64,000 nucleotides of DNA from Stutzerimonas stutzeri (GCF_024451105.1 NZ_JANGEY010000005.1:186001-250000), one strand, 5' to 3'. Positions 1 through 8,486 are shown, numbered from the stretch's first letter. The notes: generated by a model from the sequence alone, not told the origin. Translations and numbers: made by a program.

Positions 1-2
1 AG

Positions 3-1532
3 ATCGACCGGCAGCGCTGGGGCATCGCGCCCTCGCTGGCCCTGGGGCTGAGCGCAGATACCCGGCTGACCCTCAGCTACTTCCACCAGAGCGACGACAT
101 CCTGCCCGACTACGGCGTACCGGCGCTGGACGGCAAGAAGCTCGCCGGCGTCGACCGCGAGGGCTACTTCGGCTGGAAGAACATCGACAAGGACGAGATC
201 GAGACCGACTCCTTCACCGCCAAGCTCGAGCATGCGTTCAGCGACAGCCTCAGCCTGCAGAACCTGACCCGCTACAGCCGCATCGACCGCGACGCGGTGA
301 TCTCCGCCTCCCACGTCAATCTGCTCGGCACCGCTGCCGATCCGGTGGCGCCCGGTCGTTACCGCCCGGCCGGCCCGCAGGGCTACGGCCGCGATGTCAG
401 TACCGAACTGTTGATCAACCAGACCAACCTGCGTGCCGACTTCGCCACCTTCGGTCTGGCGCACAGCCTGGCAACCGGCGTCGAGGTTTCCCGGGAGAAC
501 TACGATCGCACCACCTACAGCTACGGGCTGAACTTTGCCGGCCGCGACTTCGATCTGGGCAATCCGCCAGGCTACTACAGCGGACCGATCGACAAGGCGG
601 ATACGGCCGATACCTCGACCCGGCTGGACAACCGGGCGGTCTACGTCTTCGATACCATCGCCCTCGATCCGCAGTGGGACCTGAGCCTGGGCCTGCGCTA
701 CGACTGGATCGACGGCGAGTACAAGAACGTCGCGCTGCCGGTCGGCACCCTCACCAGGCTGGACAGCCGCGACGAGCAGCTCAGCGGCCGCGCCGGCCTG
801 GTCTACAAGCCGACCGAGAACGGGCGCATCTATCTTGCCTACGGCACCTCGTTCAACCCCTCGGCCGAATTCCTCGCTTCCAGCGCTGGCGGCCTGAGCG
901 CGGCGACCGCCGACCTCGCTCCGGAGAAGAACGCGACCTGGGAGCTGGGCAGCAAGTGGGAGCTGTTCGAGCGTCGCCTGGAACTGGACGCCGCACTGTT
1001 CCGGGTCGAGAAGACCAACGCCCGCGAGAGCATGGCCGACGGCAGCACCCAACTGGCCGGCGAGCAGCGCGTGCAGGGCGTCGAGCTGGGCGTGACCGGG
1101 CACATCACCGAGCAGTGGGACGTCTTCGCCAACTACACCTTCCTCGACAGCGAGACCCTCAAGGCGGCCGATACCGCCGCCGGTCGCGCCCGCGAGGGCC
1201 ACGCGCTGGCCAACACCCCGCCGCGCTCGTTCAACCTGTGGACCTCCTACGAGCTGCCGGCCGGCTGGACCCTGGGCTACGGCGCCCGCTACGTCAGCGA
1301 GCGCAACGTCGCCGCCAGCGGCACCGCCAAGCTGGATGCCTACTGGCTGCACAACGCCATGGTCGGTTACCGGGTCAACAGGAACCTCGACCTGCAGCTG
1401 AACCTCAACAACCTGCTCGACGAAGACTACGTGGAGCGGGTGCGCCAGACCCCGGGCGCCGCCACGCGTTCGTCCGCCATCGAGTACGGCGACGGCCGCT
1501 CGGCGATCCTCTCGGCCAACTACGCCTTCTGA
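3..1532 (+). CDS. TonB-dependent siderophore receptor, C-terminal part (5' end outside window)
   Basis: The reading frame is open from the left window edge, so about 509 C-terminal residues are visible and the signal peptide, the TonB box and most or all of the plug lie outside. The visible part has the alternating amphipathic strands of a 22-strand outer-membrane beta-barrel, such as LGLRYDWIDGEYK and GYGARYVSERN. It has the NNLLDEDYVERV segment typical of siderophore receptors near the C-terminus and ends in the YAF signature used for BAM-dependent insertion. Such proteins import ferric siderophores across the outer membrane using TonB-ExbBD energy. The ligand cannot be told from this fragment. 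A weak hairpin follows the stop codon. Confidence 0.85.
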   Translation: MDRQRWGIAPSLALGLSADTRLTLSYFHQSDDILPDYGVPALDGKKLAGVDREGYFGWKNIDKDEIETDSFTAKLEHAFSDSLSLQNLTRYSRIDRDAVISASHVNLLGTAADPVAPGRYRPAGPQGYGRDVSTELLINQTNLRADFATFGLAHSLATGVEVSRENYDRTTYSYGLNFAGRDFDLGNPPGYYSGPIDKADTADTSTRLDNRAVYVFDTIALDPQWDLSLGLRYDWIDGEYKNVALPVGTLTRLDSRDEQLSGRAGLVYKPTENGRIYLAYGTSFNPSAEFLASSAGGLSAATADLAPEKNATWELGSKWELFERRLELDAALFRVEKTNARESMADGSTQLAGEQRVQGVELGVTGHITEQWDVFANYTFLDSETLKAADTAAGRAREGHALANTPPRSFNLWTSYELPAGWTLGYGARYVSERNVAASGTAKLDAYWLHNAMVGYRVNRNLDLQLNLNNLLDEDYVERVRQTPGAATRSSAIEYGDGRSAILSANYAF

Positions 1533-1549
1533 CCGCAACCCCGAGGCGG

Positions 1550-1570
1550 GCCCCGCGTCGCGGGGCTTCG
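1550..1570 (+). terminator. Weak hairpin after the TonB receptor gene
   Basis: GCCCCG at 1550-1555 pairs with CGGGGC at 1561-1566 around a CGTCG loop and is followed by TTCGTC, without a real T-tract. It lies between the convergent receptor gene and xseA and may serve as a terminator. Confidence 0.35.
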
Positions 1571-1608
1571 TCGACTCGGCAGGCGGCGGTCGTGACTGTC
1601 GGGGCGCC

Positions 1609-2958
1609 CTACTCGACGCGCAGCGCCAGCGCGCCCTCGTGCAGGCGGGCGGTCAGGCGCTGGCCCGGCGCGGCGTCGGCGGCGCGGCGCACGGCGCGGC
1701 CGTGCTCGTCGAGGAGGATGCTGTAGCCGCGCCCGAGGGTGGCCAGCGGGCTGACGACCTGCAGGGTCTGCACCGTGGCTTCCAGCTTCTGCCGGCGCTC
1801 GCGCAGGCCGGCGTGCATGGCGCGCGGCAGGCGCTGGGCAAGGTGCTCGAGGCGCTGGCGCAGCAGTTCGAGCAGGCGCTCGGGATGCTGGGCGGCCAGG
1901 CGGGTGTCGAGGTGCGCCAGACGCTCATGGGCGGTGCGCAGGCGCTGGTCCAGCGCCCGGCGCAGGCGCAGCTCCAGGTCGTCGAGGCGCTGGGCCTGCT
2001 GGCGCAGCCGTTCGCCGGGATGACGCAGGCGCCGGCGCAGGCCGTCCAGCTGCAGCCGGCGGGCGGTGAGCAGGTGCTGCATGCGCAGGGTCAGGCGGCG
2101 CTGCAGGCCGTCGAGGCGGCGCTGCAGGTCGCTGGAGTCGGGGGCGAGCAGTTCGGCGGCGGCCGAGGGGGTCGGCGCGCGCAGGTCGGCGACGAAGTCG
2201 GCGATGGTCACGTCGGTCTCGTGGCCCACGGCGCTGACGATCGGCGTGGCGCAGGCGGCGATGGCCCGCGCCACCGCCTCCTCGTTGAAGCACCAGAGGT
2301 CCTCCAGCGAGCCGCCGCCGCGGGCGAGGATCAGCGCGTCGAAGCCCTGGCGGTCGGCCAGCTGCAGGGCGCGGACGATCTGCGCCGCGGCATCGGCGCC
2401 CTGCACCGCGCTGGGCACCAGGGTCAGCTCGACCTGCGGCGCGCGGCGGCGGAACACGCTGACGATGTCGCGGATCACCGCGCCCGACGGCGAGCTGACG
2501 ATGCCGACGCGCCGCGGGTGGGCGGGCAGCGCGCGCTTGCCCGCGGCGGCGAACAGCCCCTCGGCGGCGAGCTTGTCCTTGAGCGCCTCGAAGGCCAGGC
2601 GCAGCGCGCCGTCGCCGGCCGGCTCCACCGCGTCGAGGATCATCTGGTAGTCGCCGCGGCCCTCGAACAGCGAGACCTTGCCGCGCACCTTCACTGCCAG
2701 GCCGTCGCGCAGCGCCTGGCGCAGCCTTGCTGCGCTGGCGCGGAACAGCGCGCAGCGCACCTGGGCGCCGGCGTCCTTGAGGGTGAAGTAGACGTGCCCG
2801 GAGGAGGGCCGCGCCAGGTTGGAGATCTCGCCCTCGACCCACACCCGGGGGAACACGTCCTCGAGCAGGTGGCGGGCGCGCTGGTTGAGCTGGCTGACGG
2901 TCAGGACCTCGCGATCGAGGCCGAGCCGCTGGAAGGGATCGGTGAGCATGGCCGGCAT
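1609..2958 (-). CDS. xseA: Exodeoxyribonuclease VII large subunit
   Basis: The 449-residue product matches the family length. It is the large subunit of ExoVII, which degrades single-stranded DNA from both ends to short oligonucleotides in DNA repair. The N-terminal OB-fold (about residues 15-115) carries EISNLARPSSGHVYFTLKD. The nuclease core contains GIVSSPSGAVIRDI, the RGGGSLEDLW loop and GHETDVTIADFVADLRAPT. A long arginine/leucine-rich coiled coil (about 280-400) precedes the C-terminal GRGYSIL motif. The small subunit gene xseB is not in the window, as is usual in Pseudomonas. The neighbouring LysR gene lies upstream on the same strand with a short gap. Confidence 0.95.
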   Translation of the reverse strand: MPAMLTDPFQRLGLDREVLTVSQLNQRARHLLEDVFPRVWVEGEISNLARPSSGHVYFTLKDAGAQVRCALFRASAARLRQALRDGLAVKVRGKVSLFEGRGDYQMILDAVEPAGDGALRLAFEALKDKLAAEGLFAAAGKRALPAHPRRVGIVSSPSGAVIRDIVSVFRRRAPQVELTLVPSAVQGADAAAQIVRALQLADRQGFDALILARGGGSLEDLWCFNEEAVARAIAACATPIVSAVGHETDVTIADFVADLRAPTPSAAAELLAPDSSDLQRRLDGLQRRLTLRMQHLLTARRLQLDGLRRRLRHPGERLRQQAQRLDDLELRLRRALDQRLRTAHERLAHLDTRLAAQHPERLLELLRQRLEHLAQRLPRAMHAGLRERRQKLEATVQTLQVVSPLATLGRGYSILLDEHGRAVRRAADAAPGQRLTARLHEGALALRVE

Positions 2959-2992
2959 GATAAGCCGAGCGCGCGGCGGGAGCGACAGGGAT

Positions 2993-3880
2993 TCAGTCGT
3001 CGGCGAGCAGACGCTCGAGCAGCCAGGCGGCGACCGGGCCGAGTTCGCGCCGGCGCGACCAGACCGCGTCCACCGCCACGCGCCGCGGCCAGCCGTCGAG
3101 CGCCAGCTCCCGCAGGCGACCGTTGCCGTAGTCGGCGACCAGCTGGCGCGGCAGCGTCGCCCAGCCGCAGCCGAGCGCGGCCATTTCCAGCAGCAGCAGG
3201 TAGTCCGGCGCCGACCAGCAGCGAGCGCCGCTGCGCTCGCTGCCGGGCAGCGCGTCGGCCGACGGTTCGCCGACGGCCACGCTGCTCAGGCGCAGCGCGC
3301 GCCACTGCGCCAGGTCCGCGGGAGCGACCCGCGCCAGGGCGGCCAGCGGATGGCCGTCGGCGACGAACAGGCCGAATTCGGCGCCGGTCGCCACCCCGGC
3401 GTGGGCGATGTCCGGCGGGTAGGCGGGCTGCGCGGCGAGCAGGCCGAGCTGGGCGCGACCCTGGCCGATCAGGTCGAGCACGTCGGCGTGCTCGGCGATC
3501 AGGCACTCGAACTCCAGGTCGGGAAAGCGCCGGTCGAGCTCCAGCAGGCGCGCCTCGTACTGGCGGGGTTGGTAGGCATCGGACAGGACCAGGGTCAGGC
3601 GCGCCTCCTGGCCCTGCGCCAGGCGGGCGGCGTGCCGCGCCAGGCGGTCGCCGGCGGCCAGCACGGCCTCGGCGTGGGCCAGCAGGCTGGCGCCGGCCTC
3701 GGTGAGTTCGAGGCGGCGCGGGCCGCGCTGGAACAGCTCGACGCCGAGGTCGAGCTCCAGGCGCGCCACCGCTTCGCTGACGGTCGACTGGCTCTTGCCC
3801 AGCCGCCGTGCGGCGGCGCTCAGCGAGCCGCAGGCGGCCGCCTGGGCAAAGGCCCGGAGCGCTTCGGTGGACAGGTTCAT
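2993..3880 (-). CDS. LysR-family transcriptional regulator, divergent from PACE pump (AceR-like position)
   Basis: The 295-residue protein has a winged HTH at residues 1-60 (GSLSAAARRLGKSQSTVSEAVARLE) and a periplasmic-binding-protein-like effector domain from about residue 90, the standard LysR layout. It is transcribed divergently from a PACE-family efflux gene, with 88 bp between the start codons. That is the arrangement of aceR/aceI in Acinetobacter, where the LysR protein activates the pump gene; a similar role here is inferred. The start codon lies next to a palindrome with T-N11-A spacing, and no good ribosome-binding site precedes it. The true start could differ, or the message could have a very short leader. 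Confidence 0.88.
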   Translation of the reverse strand: MNLSTEALRAFAQAAACGSLSAAARRLGKSQSTVSEAVARLELDLGVELFQRGPRRLELTEAGASLLAHAEAVLAAGDRLARHAARLAQGQEARLTLVLSDAYQPRQYEARLLELDRRFPDLEFECLIAEHADVLDLIGQGRAQLGLLAAQPAYPPDIAHAGVATGAEFGLFVADGHPLAALARVAPADLAQWRALRLSSVAVGEPSADALPGSERSGARCWSAPDYLLLLEMAALGCGWATLPRQLVADYGNGRLRELALDGWPRRVAVDAVWSRRRELGPVAAWLLERLLADD

Positions 3881-3895
3881 ATCGGTTTATCCGAT
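3881..3895. promoter_or_regulatory. Candidate LysR box between LysR gene and PACE gene
   Basis: ATCGGTTTATCCGAT is a perfect inverted repeat, ATCGG-N5-CCGAT, and contains the T-N11-A core recognised by LysR-type regulators. It sits in the divergent intergenic region directly next to the regulator start codon, so autoregulation and control of the divergent pump gene are plausible. Binding is inferred only. Confidence 0.5.
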
Positions 3896-3968
3896 GGCAG
3901 CTGGTTTTTTGATGGCTGAATGACCGATGAGAATAGCGCCCGCTGCTGTCGATAGCGAGGTCCCTGCC

Positions 3969-4436
3969 ATGAGTCTGAACGTCAATCCCCTGCAACGCTC
4001 GCTGGGCGAACGCATCGGCCATGCGCTGGCCTTCGAGCTGATCGCCCTGCTGATCTGCGCACCGGCGCTGGCCTGGCTGCTGGGCAAGCCGCTGCTGCAG
4101 CTGGGGCTGCTGACCCTGATGTTCTCGACCGTCGCCATGCTCTGGAACATGCTGTTCAACTGGCTGTTCGACCGCGCCCAGCAGCGCCTGGGCTTCCGCC
4201 GCGACCTGCGGGTACGGCTGTGTCACGCGCTGCTGTTCGAGACGGGGCTGATCGTCGTGCTGGTGCCGCTGGCGGCCTGGTGGCTGTCGATCGGCCTGCT
4301 CGAGGCGCTGCTGCTCGACATCGGCCTGATCCTGTTCTTCCTGCCCTACACTCTGGCCTTCAACTGCGGCTGGGACGGGCTGCGCGAGCGCTGGCCGGCG
4401 CGCCGCGCTGCGGCGCCGGCCGTCCGGCGGACTTGA
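3969..4436 (+). CDS. PACE-family multidrug/biocide efflux transporter
   Basis: The 155-residue protein has four predicted membrane helices arranged as two repeated bacterial-transmembrane-pair (BTP) units, the hallmark of proteobacterial antimicrobial compound efflux (PACE) proteins. The intramembrane glutamate known from AceI is present in HALAFELIALL (E23), and the second repeat has the matching HALLFETGLIVV. WNMLFNWLFD and the YTLAFNCGWD end are also typical. Known family members export chlorhexidine, acriflavine or short-chain diamines using the proton gradient. The start at MSLNVNPL was chosen over an upstream ATG because the family begins close to the first helix. It lies divergent from a LysR regulator. 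Confidence 0.88.
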   Translation: MSLNVNPLQRSLGERIGHALAFELIALLICAPALAWLLGKPLLQLGLLTLMFSTVAMLWNMLFNWLFDRAQQRLGFRRDLRVRLCHALLFETGLIVVLVPLAAWWLSIGLLEALLLDIGLILFFLPYTLAFNCGWDGLRERWPARRAAAPAVRRT

Positions 4437-4490
4437 TTTGTCCGTGCCAGCGCCTAAGCTGCCCGGCCACCTCGTGTCCGACTCGCTGCC

Positions 4491-5039
4491 ATGACCGCAC
4501 AGCTCATCCTCGTCCCGCAGATTTCCAGCGTCCCCGCCCACGAGGCGAAGGCGCGCCAGCTGCTCAACTGGCTGGTCAGGCGCGAGATCGTCGCGGCGCT
4601 GCCGACCACCTGCGGGCAGGGCGGCAACGGCATGGCCTACGCCATCGCCCCCGGCGCGCGGCGGGTGGCCCGGCATCCCGAGCGCTTGCCGTTCGGCCAG
4701 CCGCACAACGGCCTGGAGATCATCACCCGGCGCTGCATCTATACGCCGACCCGCGATTTTCGCGAGGAAGCCGGCTGTCCGCAGTGCCGCCAGGAGATCG
4801 GCGAGCCGCTGTTCGACAGCCTGGAGGCCTGGTGGCCGGGGGAGACCGACAACTTCACCTGCCCGGAATGCGGCTTCGAGGACGACATCAACGGCTTCCT
4901 GTTCCTGCAGCCGTGCGGCTTCTCCGACCTGGGCTTCATCTTCAACGGCTGGGCGGAGGCGGGATTGCGTCAGGACTTCCTCGACGCCTGCGCCGAGCGG
5001 CTGGGTTTTCCGCTGCGCGTGGTGCAGGTCGATCCCTAG
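4491..5039 (+). CDS. Conserved protein of unknown function with paired CxxC zinc-ribbon
   Basis: The 182-residue soluble protein has no signal peptide or membrane segment. Its centre carries two CxxC knuckles, CPQCRQE near residue 101 and CPECGFED near residue 123, probably one zinc-ribbon. A further cysteine at CGF in the sequence LQPCGFSDLGF and the aromatic-rich end FIFNGWAEAG are visible. I do not recognise a characterised homologue. The preceding PACE gene is on the same strand with a 54-bp gap. The zinc binding is inferred from the motifs alone. Confidence 0.7.
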   Translation: MTAQLILVPQISSVPAHEAKARQLLNWLVRREIVAALPTTCGQGGNGMAYAIAPGARRVARHPERLPFGQPHNGLEIITRRCIYTPTRDFREEAGCPQCRQEIGEPLFDSLEAWWPGETDNFTCPECGFEDDINGFLFLQPCGFSDLGFIFNGWAEAGLRQDFLDACAERLGFPLRVVQVDP

Positions 5040-5126
5040 GCGTGCCCTGTAGTAGGTGGCTGTTACCCGTTCGCCGTGCCATGGTCGATACTGCTGGTTC
5101 CTTCACCACCTGACAGGGAAAGAACC

Positions 5127-5708
5127 ATGGCTGCGAAGAAGATCCTCATGCTGGTCGGCGATTACGTCGAGGACTACGAGGTGATGGTGCCGTTCCAGGC
5201 GCTGTCGATGGTCGGCCATACCGTGCACGCGGTGTGTCCGGGCAAGGCCGCCGGGCAGAGCGTGCGCACCGCGATCCACGACTTCGAGGGCGACCAGACC
5301 TACAGCGAGAAGCCGGGGCACAACTTCGCCCTCAACGCAGACTTCGCCGCCGTGCAGGCCACCGACTACGACGCCCTGCTGGTGCCGGGCGGCCGCGCGC
5401 CGGAGTACCTGCGCCTGAACGCCGAGGTGATCGCCCTGGTGCAGGCCATCGCCCGGGCCGGCAAGCCGATCGCCGCGATCTGCCACGGCGCCCAACTGCT
5501 GGCTGCCGCCGGCGTGCTCTCGGGGCGCGCGTGCAGCGCCTACCCGGCCTGCGCGCCGGAGGTCGGCCTGGCCGGCGGGCGCTACGTGGAGATCCCGGTC
5601 GACCAGGCGCACACCGACGGCAACCTGGTCACCGCCCCGGCCTGGCCGGCGCATCCGGCCTGGCTGGCGGCGTTCCTCAAGGTGCTCGGCACGCGCATCG
5701 AGCTGTAG
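5127..5708 (+). CDS. DJ-1/PfpI family protein
   Basis: The 193-residue protein belongs to the DJ-1/PfpI superfamily, which holds proteases, glyoxalases/deglycases and chaperones. It begins [18 protein letters not shown], carries the strand [11 protein letters not shown], and has the nucleophile elbow [15 protein letters not shown] with the reactive cysteine at about residue 114 followed by histidine. A start 51 bases upstream is possible, but the ATG used here is preceded by AGGGAAAG and gives the usual family N-terminus. The exact activity cannot be told. Confidence 0.85.
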   Translation: MAAKKILMLVGDYVEDYEVMVPFQALSMVGHTVHAVCPGKAAGQSVRTAIHDFEGDQTYSEKPGHNFALNADFAAVQATDYDALLVPGGRAPEYLRLNAEVIALVQAIARAGKPIAAICHGAQLLAAAGVLSGRACSAYPACAPEVGLAGGRYVEIPVDQAHTDGNLVTAPAWPAHPAWLAAFLKVLGTRIEL

Positions 5709-5723
5709 TCCGCGCCGCGGGAC

Positions 5724-5753
5724 GGTAGAAAACCGCTGCGCGAGTTTTCTACC
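5724..5753. repeat. Perfect inverted repeat, intergenic hairpin family copy A1
   Basis: GGTAGAAAAC (5724-5733) and GTTTTCTACC (5744-5753) are perfect reverse complements around the loop CGCTGCGCGA. A diverged copy of this unit, 28 of 36 positions identical over the hairpin and following bases, occurs at 17772-17807. It follows the DJ-1 gene stop and could also act as a transcript end. Confidence 0.7.
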
Positions 5754-5777
5754 CTGCGAAGGCTGCGCCGCCAGTTG

Positions 5778-5810
5778 GTAGGGTGGACAACGGCGCAGCC
5801 CTGTCCACCA
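5778..5810. repeat. GTAGGGTGG-type inverted repeat, copy B1
   Basis: GGTGGACA (5782-5789) and TGTCCACC (5802-5809) are perfect arms around a loop containing GGCGCAGCC. That loop sequence is itself the reverse complement of GGCTGCGCCG at 5761-5770, so two alternative hairpins are possible. This resembles a hairpin repeat common in Pseudomonas intergenic regions. Confidence 0.6.
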
Positions 5811-5851
5811 CCCCGGCGCTGCCGGTGCCATGCCCGGGAGAGGAAACCGTC

Positions 5852-6160
5852 ATGTGCGAGCTGTACGTCAAGGCCGACCCGATCCTCTACGAGTCGCGCT
5901 CGCGCTCGTTGCGCATCCGCGGGGTGGTCACCACCCTGCGCCTGGAGAACCAGTTCTGGGACATCCTGCGCGAGATCGCCGAGGTCGACGGCATGACCAC
6001 CAACCAGCTGATCGCCAGGCTCTACGAGGAGGTCATGGACTACCGCGGCGAGGTGGTCAACTTCGCCTCCTTCCTGCGCGTCAGCTGCACCCGCTTCCTG
6101 GCCCAGCGCCGCGAGCGGGGCGCCGAGCTGAGCCTGGTCGGCGGCCGGGCCGTCTCCTGA
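5852..6160 (+). CDS. Small ribbon-helix-helix domain protein
   Basis: The 102-residue product looks like a ribbon-helix-helix (RHH_4-type) protein. A short N-terminal segment with basic repeats (SRSRSLRIRGVVTTLRLE) is followed by two helices, FWDILREIAEVDGMTTNQLIARLYEEV. Proteins of this type are often small DNA-binding regulators, and the target is unknown. The start at MCELYVKADP was chosen because GGGAGAGG lies 8-15 bases upstream and the longer reading frame runs into the repeat DNA. It is convergent with the HDAC-like gene. Confidence 0.75.
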   Translation: MCELYVKADPILYESRSRSLRIRGVVTTLRLENQFWDILREIAEVDGMTTNQLIARLYEEVMDYRGEVVNFASFLRVSCTRFLAQRRERGAELSLVGGRAVS

Positions 6161-6173
6161 GAGACGCCCGGCC
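6144..6173. terminator. Hairpin between convergent RHH and HDAC-like genes
   Basis: GCCGGGCCGTCTC pairs with GAGACGCCCGGC apart from one bulged C, across the stop codon of the RHH gene. There is no strong T-tract. Its place between convergent genes suits a bidirectional terminator. Confidence 0.4.
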
Positions 6174-6178
6174 CTGCC

Positions 6179-7291
6179 TCACAACCCGCAATCCTCCGCC
6201 TGGCGGTCCAGCAGGCGGCGCTGCAGGGCGCGCACTTCGGCGTTGGGCTGCTGCTGCTCGATGAAGCCGAGCAGCGGGTCCTCCACCGCGGTGCTCACCC
6301 CGGCCAGTTCCTCGATCACCGCCTGGCCGCAGAACGGCACGTAGGCCTCGGAGTAGCCGCCCTCGTGGACCAGCACCAGGCGGCCGTCGGCCAGTTCCTC
6401 GGCGACCTGGCGCAGGCGCGCGGTCATCGCGCGGAAGGTGCCGCTGTGCGCCAGCATGCGCGCCAGCGGGTCGACCGCGTTGGCGTCGTAGCCGCAGGCG
6501 ACCACGATCAGCTGCGGGCGGAAGCGCGCCAGCGCCGGCACCACCAGGCGCTCGAAGGCGTACAGGTAGGCGTCGTGGCCGCCGCCCGGCAGCAGCGGGA
6601 TGTTCAGGTTGCAGCCCTCGCCGGCGCCGGCGCCGCGATCCGCCGCGCCGCCGTAGCCGGCCGGGAAGCAGCCCTCCTGGTGCAGGGAGATGGTCAGCAC
6701 GTCCGGGCGCTGGTAGTAGATCGCCTGGGTGCCGTTGCCGTGGTGCACGTCCCAGTCGATCACCGCCACCCGCTCGACGCCGTGGCGCGCCCTGGCCACC
6801 TCGATGGCCAGCGGAATGTTGGCGAGGAAGCAGAAGCCCATCGCCTGGTCGGCCAGGCAGTGGTGGCCCGGCGGGCGCGACAGCGCGTAGGCGTTGTCCG
6901 CCTCGCCGTGCAGCACCGCATCCACCGCGGCGATGGCCAGTCCGGCGGACAGTCTGGCGATCTCGTAGCTGCCCGGGCCGATCGGCGCGTGCTCGCCGAG
7001 CAGGCCGCCGCCGGCGTCGCTGAGCGCCTTGAAGCGCTGCAGGTAGTGCGCCGGATGCACCCGCAGCAGGTCCTCGTCGCTGGCCGGCGCGGCCGTGCGC
7101 AGGTCGAGCCGGCGGGTCAGGCCGGAGACGTCCAGCAGGTTCTTCAGGCGGCGCTTGGTTTCCGGCGACTCGGCGTGGCCGGCGGCGGCCGGCGGCTGCA
7201 CCCAGCCGCCCACCGGGAGGATCAGCGCGTGCTGGCTGGCGCTGTGCCAGAGGCAGAGCTCGTCGAAGAAGAAGGCGGTGCGTCGGCTCAT
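6179..7291 (-). CDS. Histone-deacetylase-like (acetylpolyamine amidohydrolase family) hydrolase
   Basis: The 370-residue protein is a class II-type histone deacetylase homologue, a zinc enzyme that removes acyl groups from amines. The active site is complete: tandem histidines H143-H144 in SRPPGHH, zinc ligands D181 and H183 in DWDVHHGNGTQ, third ligand D269 in ACGYDAN, and catalytic tyrosine Y313 in HEGGYSE. In bacteria such enzymes act on acetylated polyamines or other small acylated amines rather than histones; the substrate here is unknown. It is the last gene of a same-strand run LuxR regulator, barrel protein, MFS transporter, hydrolase, with 25 bp to the MFS gene. This suggests uptake or export of its substrate or product. 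Confidence 0.9.
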   Translation of the reverse strand: MSRRTAFFFDELCLWHSASQHALILPVGGWVQPPAAAGHAESPETKRRLKNLLDVSGLTRRLDLRTAAPASDEDLLRVHPAHYLQRFKALSDAGGGLLGEHAPIGPGSYEIARLSAGLAIAAVDAVLHGEADNAYALSRPPGHHCLADQAMGFCFLANIPLAIEVARARHGVERVAVIDWDVHHGNGTQAIYYQRPDVLTISLHQEGCFPAGYGGAADRGAGAGEGCNLNIPLLPGGGHDAYLYAFERLVVPALARFRPQLIVVACGYDANAVDPLARMLAHSGTFRAMTARLRQVAEELADGRLVLVHEGGYSEAYVPFCGQAVIEELAGVSTAVEDPLLGFIEQQQPNAEVRALQRRLLDRQAEDCGL

Positions 7292-7316
7292 GTCGGTTGC
7301 TCCTTTGAAGCGGGAT

Positions 7317-8486
7317 TCAGGCCGGCTGGCGGCGGTTGATGGCGAGGATCAGGCCCAGCGACAGGGCGGTGCAGGCGGCGGCGCCGAGCAGCACGCCGTG
7401 GAAGGCGCCGCCGCTGGCCTCGAGCAGGCGACCGGCGATGGCCGGGCCGAGGGCGAGGCCGCCGCCGATCACCAGGTTGGTGGCGTTCATCAGCCGGCCG
7501 CTGGGGTCGAGGGCGGCCAGGCTGGCGAGGATGTAGGGCAGCACGAAGGTCCAGGTGAACTTGAACAGCAGCGCGGCGGCGGCGAAGCGCGCCAGTTGCG
7601 GCTCGCCCAGCAGCATGAGCACGGCGGCGAGCATCGCCAGGTAGCCGGCCAGCAGCAGCGGCGCGCGGCCCCAGCGTTCGCCGAGCAGCGAGGCGCAGGC
7701 GGCGCCGGCGATGCCGAGCAGGGTGGCCACGGCGAGGATCTCGCCGCTATCGGCGGCCGACAGGCCGGCCTGGCCGGCGATGCCGCCGATGAAGGTCCAC
7801 ACCGCGCTGAGGGCGACGTAGAAAGTCAGCACGGCGAGGATGCCGAGGGCGGTGCGCCGGCGCTGTCCCGGCAGGCGCTCGCCCGCCGTGGCGGCGTGGC
7901 CCTGGCCGGCGGCCGGCAGGCAGCGGGTCAGCGGCAGGCACAGGCCCATCAGCCCGGCGAGCAGCAGGTAGGCGGCGGCGATGCCGTGTGCGGCGAACAG
8001 CTTGGGCAGCACGGCGAGGCCGAGGGCGCCGACCACCAGCTGGCCCATCACCCACAGTCCGTAGGTGCGCCCGGGATTGGTGGTGCTGGCCGCGCTGGAC
8101 ATGCACAGGATCATCAGCGAGCCGCCGGCCAGGGCGCTGGCGAAGCGCAGGGCGAGCAGCGTCGAATAGCCGCTGGCGAACGCCGAGGCCAGGTTGGCGA
8201 CGACGAACAGCAGGCCGGCGGCGAGCGCGGCGCGGCGCCAGTCGACGCGGCGCAGCCACCACCAGGCTGGCAGGGTGGCCAGGCTCATGGCGCCGAGTTC
8301 GCAGGAGAACAGGTCGCCGATCTGCGCCGGGGCGAGCTGCCACTGCGCGGCGAGCTGGGCGGCCAGCGCCGGGGCGGTCATCAGCACCGCGGGGGTGATG
8401 GCGGCGAGCAGGACGATGGCGGCGAGCAGGGCGAGGCCGCCGCTGGCGCGGGAGGCCGCGGCGTCGATGTGGGTCTGGGTGGTCAT
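7317..8486 (-). CDS. Major facilitator superfamily transporter
   Basis: The 389-residue protein has about 12 hydrophobic helices split by a cytoplasmic loop near residue 195 (RCLPAAGQGHAATAGERLPGQ region), the normal MFS two-bundle fold. The family exports or imports small molecules by proton coupling. It lies 13 bp downstream of the outer-membrane-like protein gene and 25 bp upstream of the HDAC-like hydrolase gene, so co-transcription is very likely. The three together look like a route across both membranes plus a processing enzyme. The substrate cannot be inferred from the sequence. Confidence 0.88.
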   Translation of the reverse strand: MTTQTHIDAAASRASGGLALLAAIVLLAAITPAVLMTAPALAAQLAAQWQLAPAQIGDLFSCELGAMSLATLPAWWWLRRVDWRRAALAAGLLFVVANLASAFASGYSTLLALRFASALAGGSLMILCMSSAASTTNPGRTYGLWVMGQLVVGALGLAVLPKLFAAHGIAAAYLLLAGLMGLCLPLTRCLPAAGQGHAATAGERLPGQRRRTALGILAVLTFYVALSAVWTFIGGIAGQAGLSAADSGEILAVATLLGIAGAACASLLGERWGRAPLLLAGYLAMLAAVLMLLGEPQLARFAAAALLFKFTWTFVLPYILASLAALDPSGRLMNATNLVIGGGLALGPAIAGRLLEASGGAFHGVLLGAAACTALSLGLILAINRRQPA

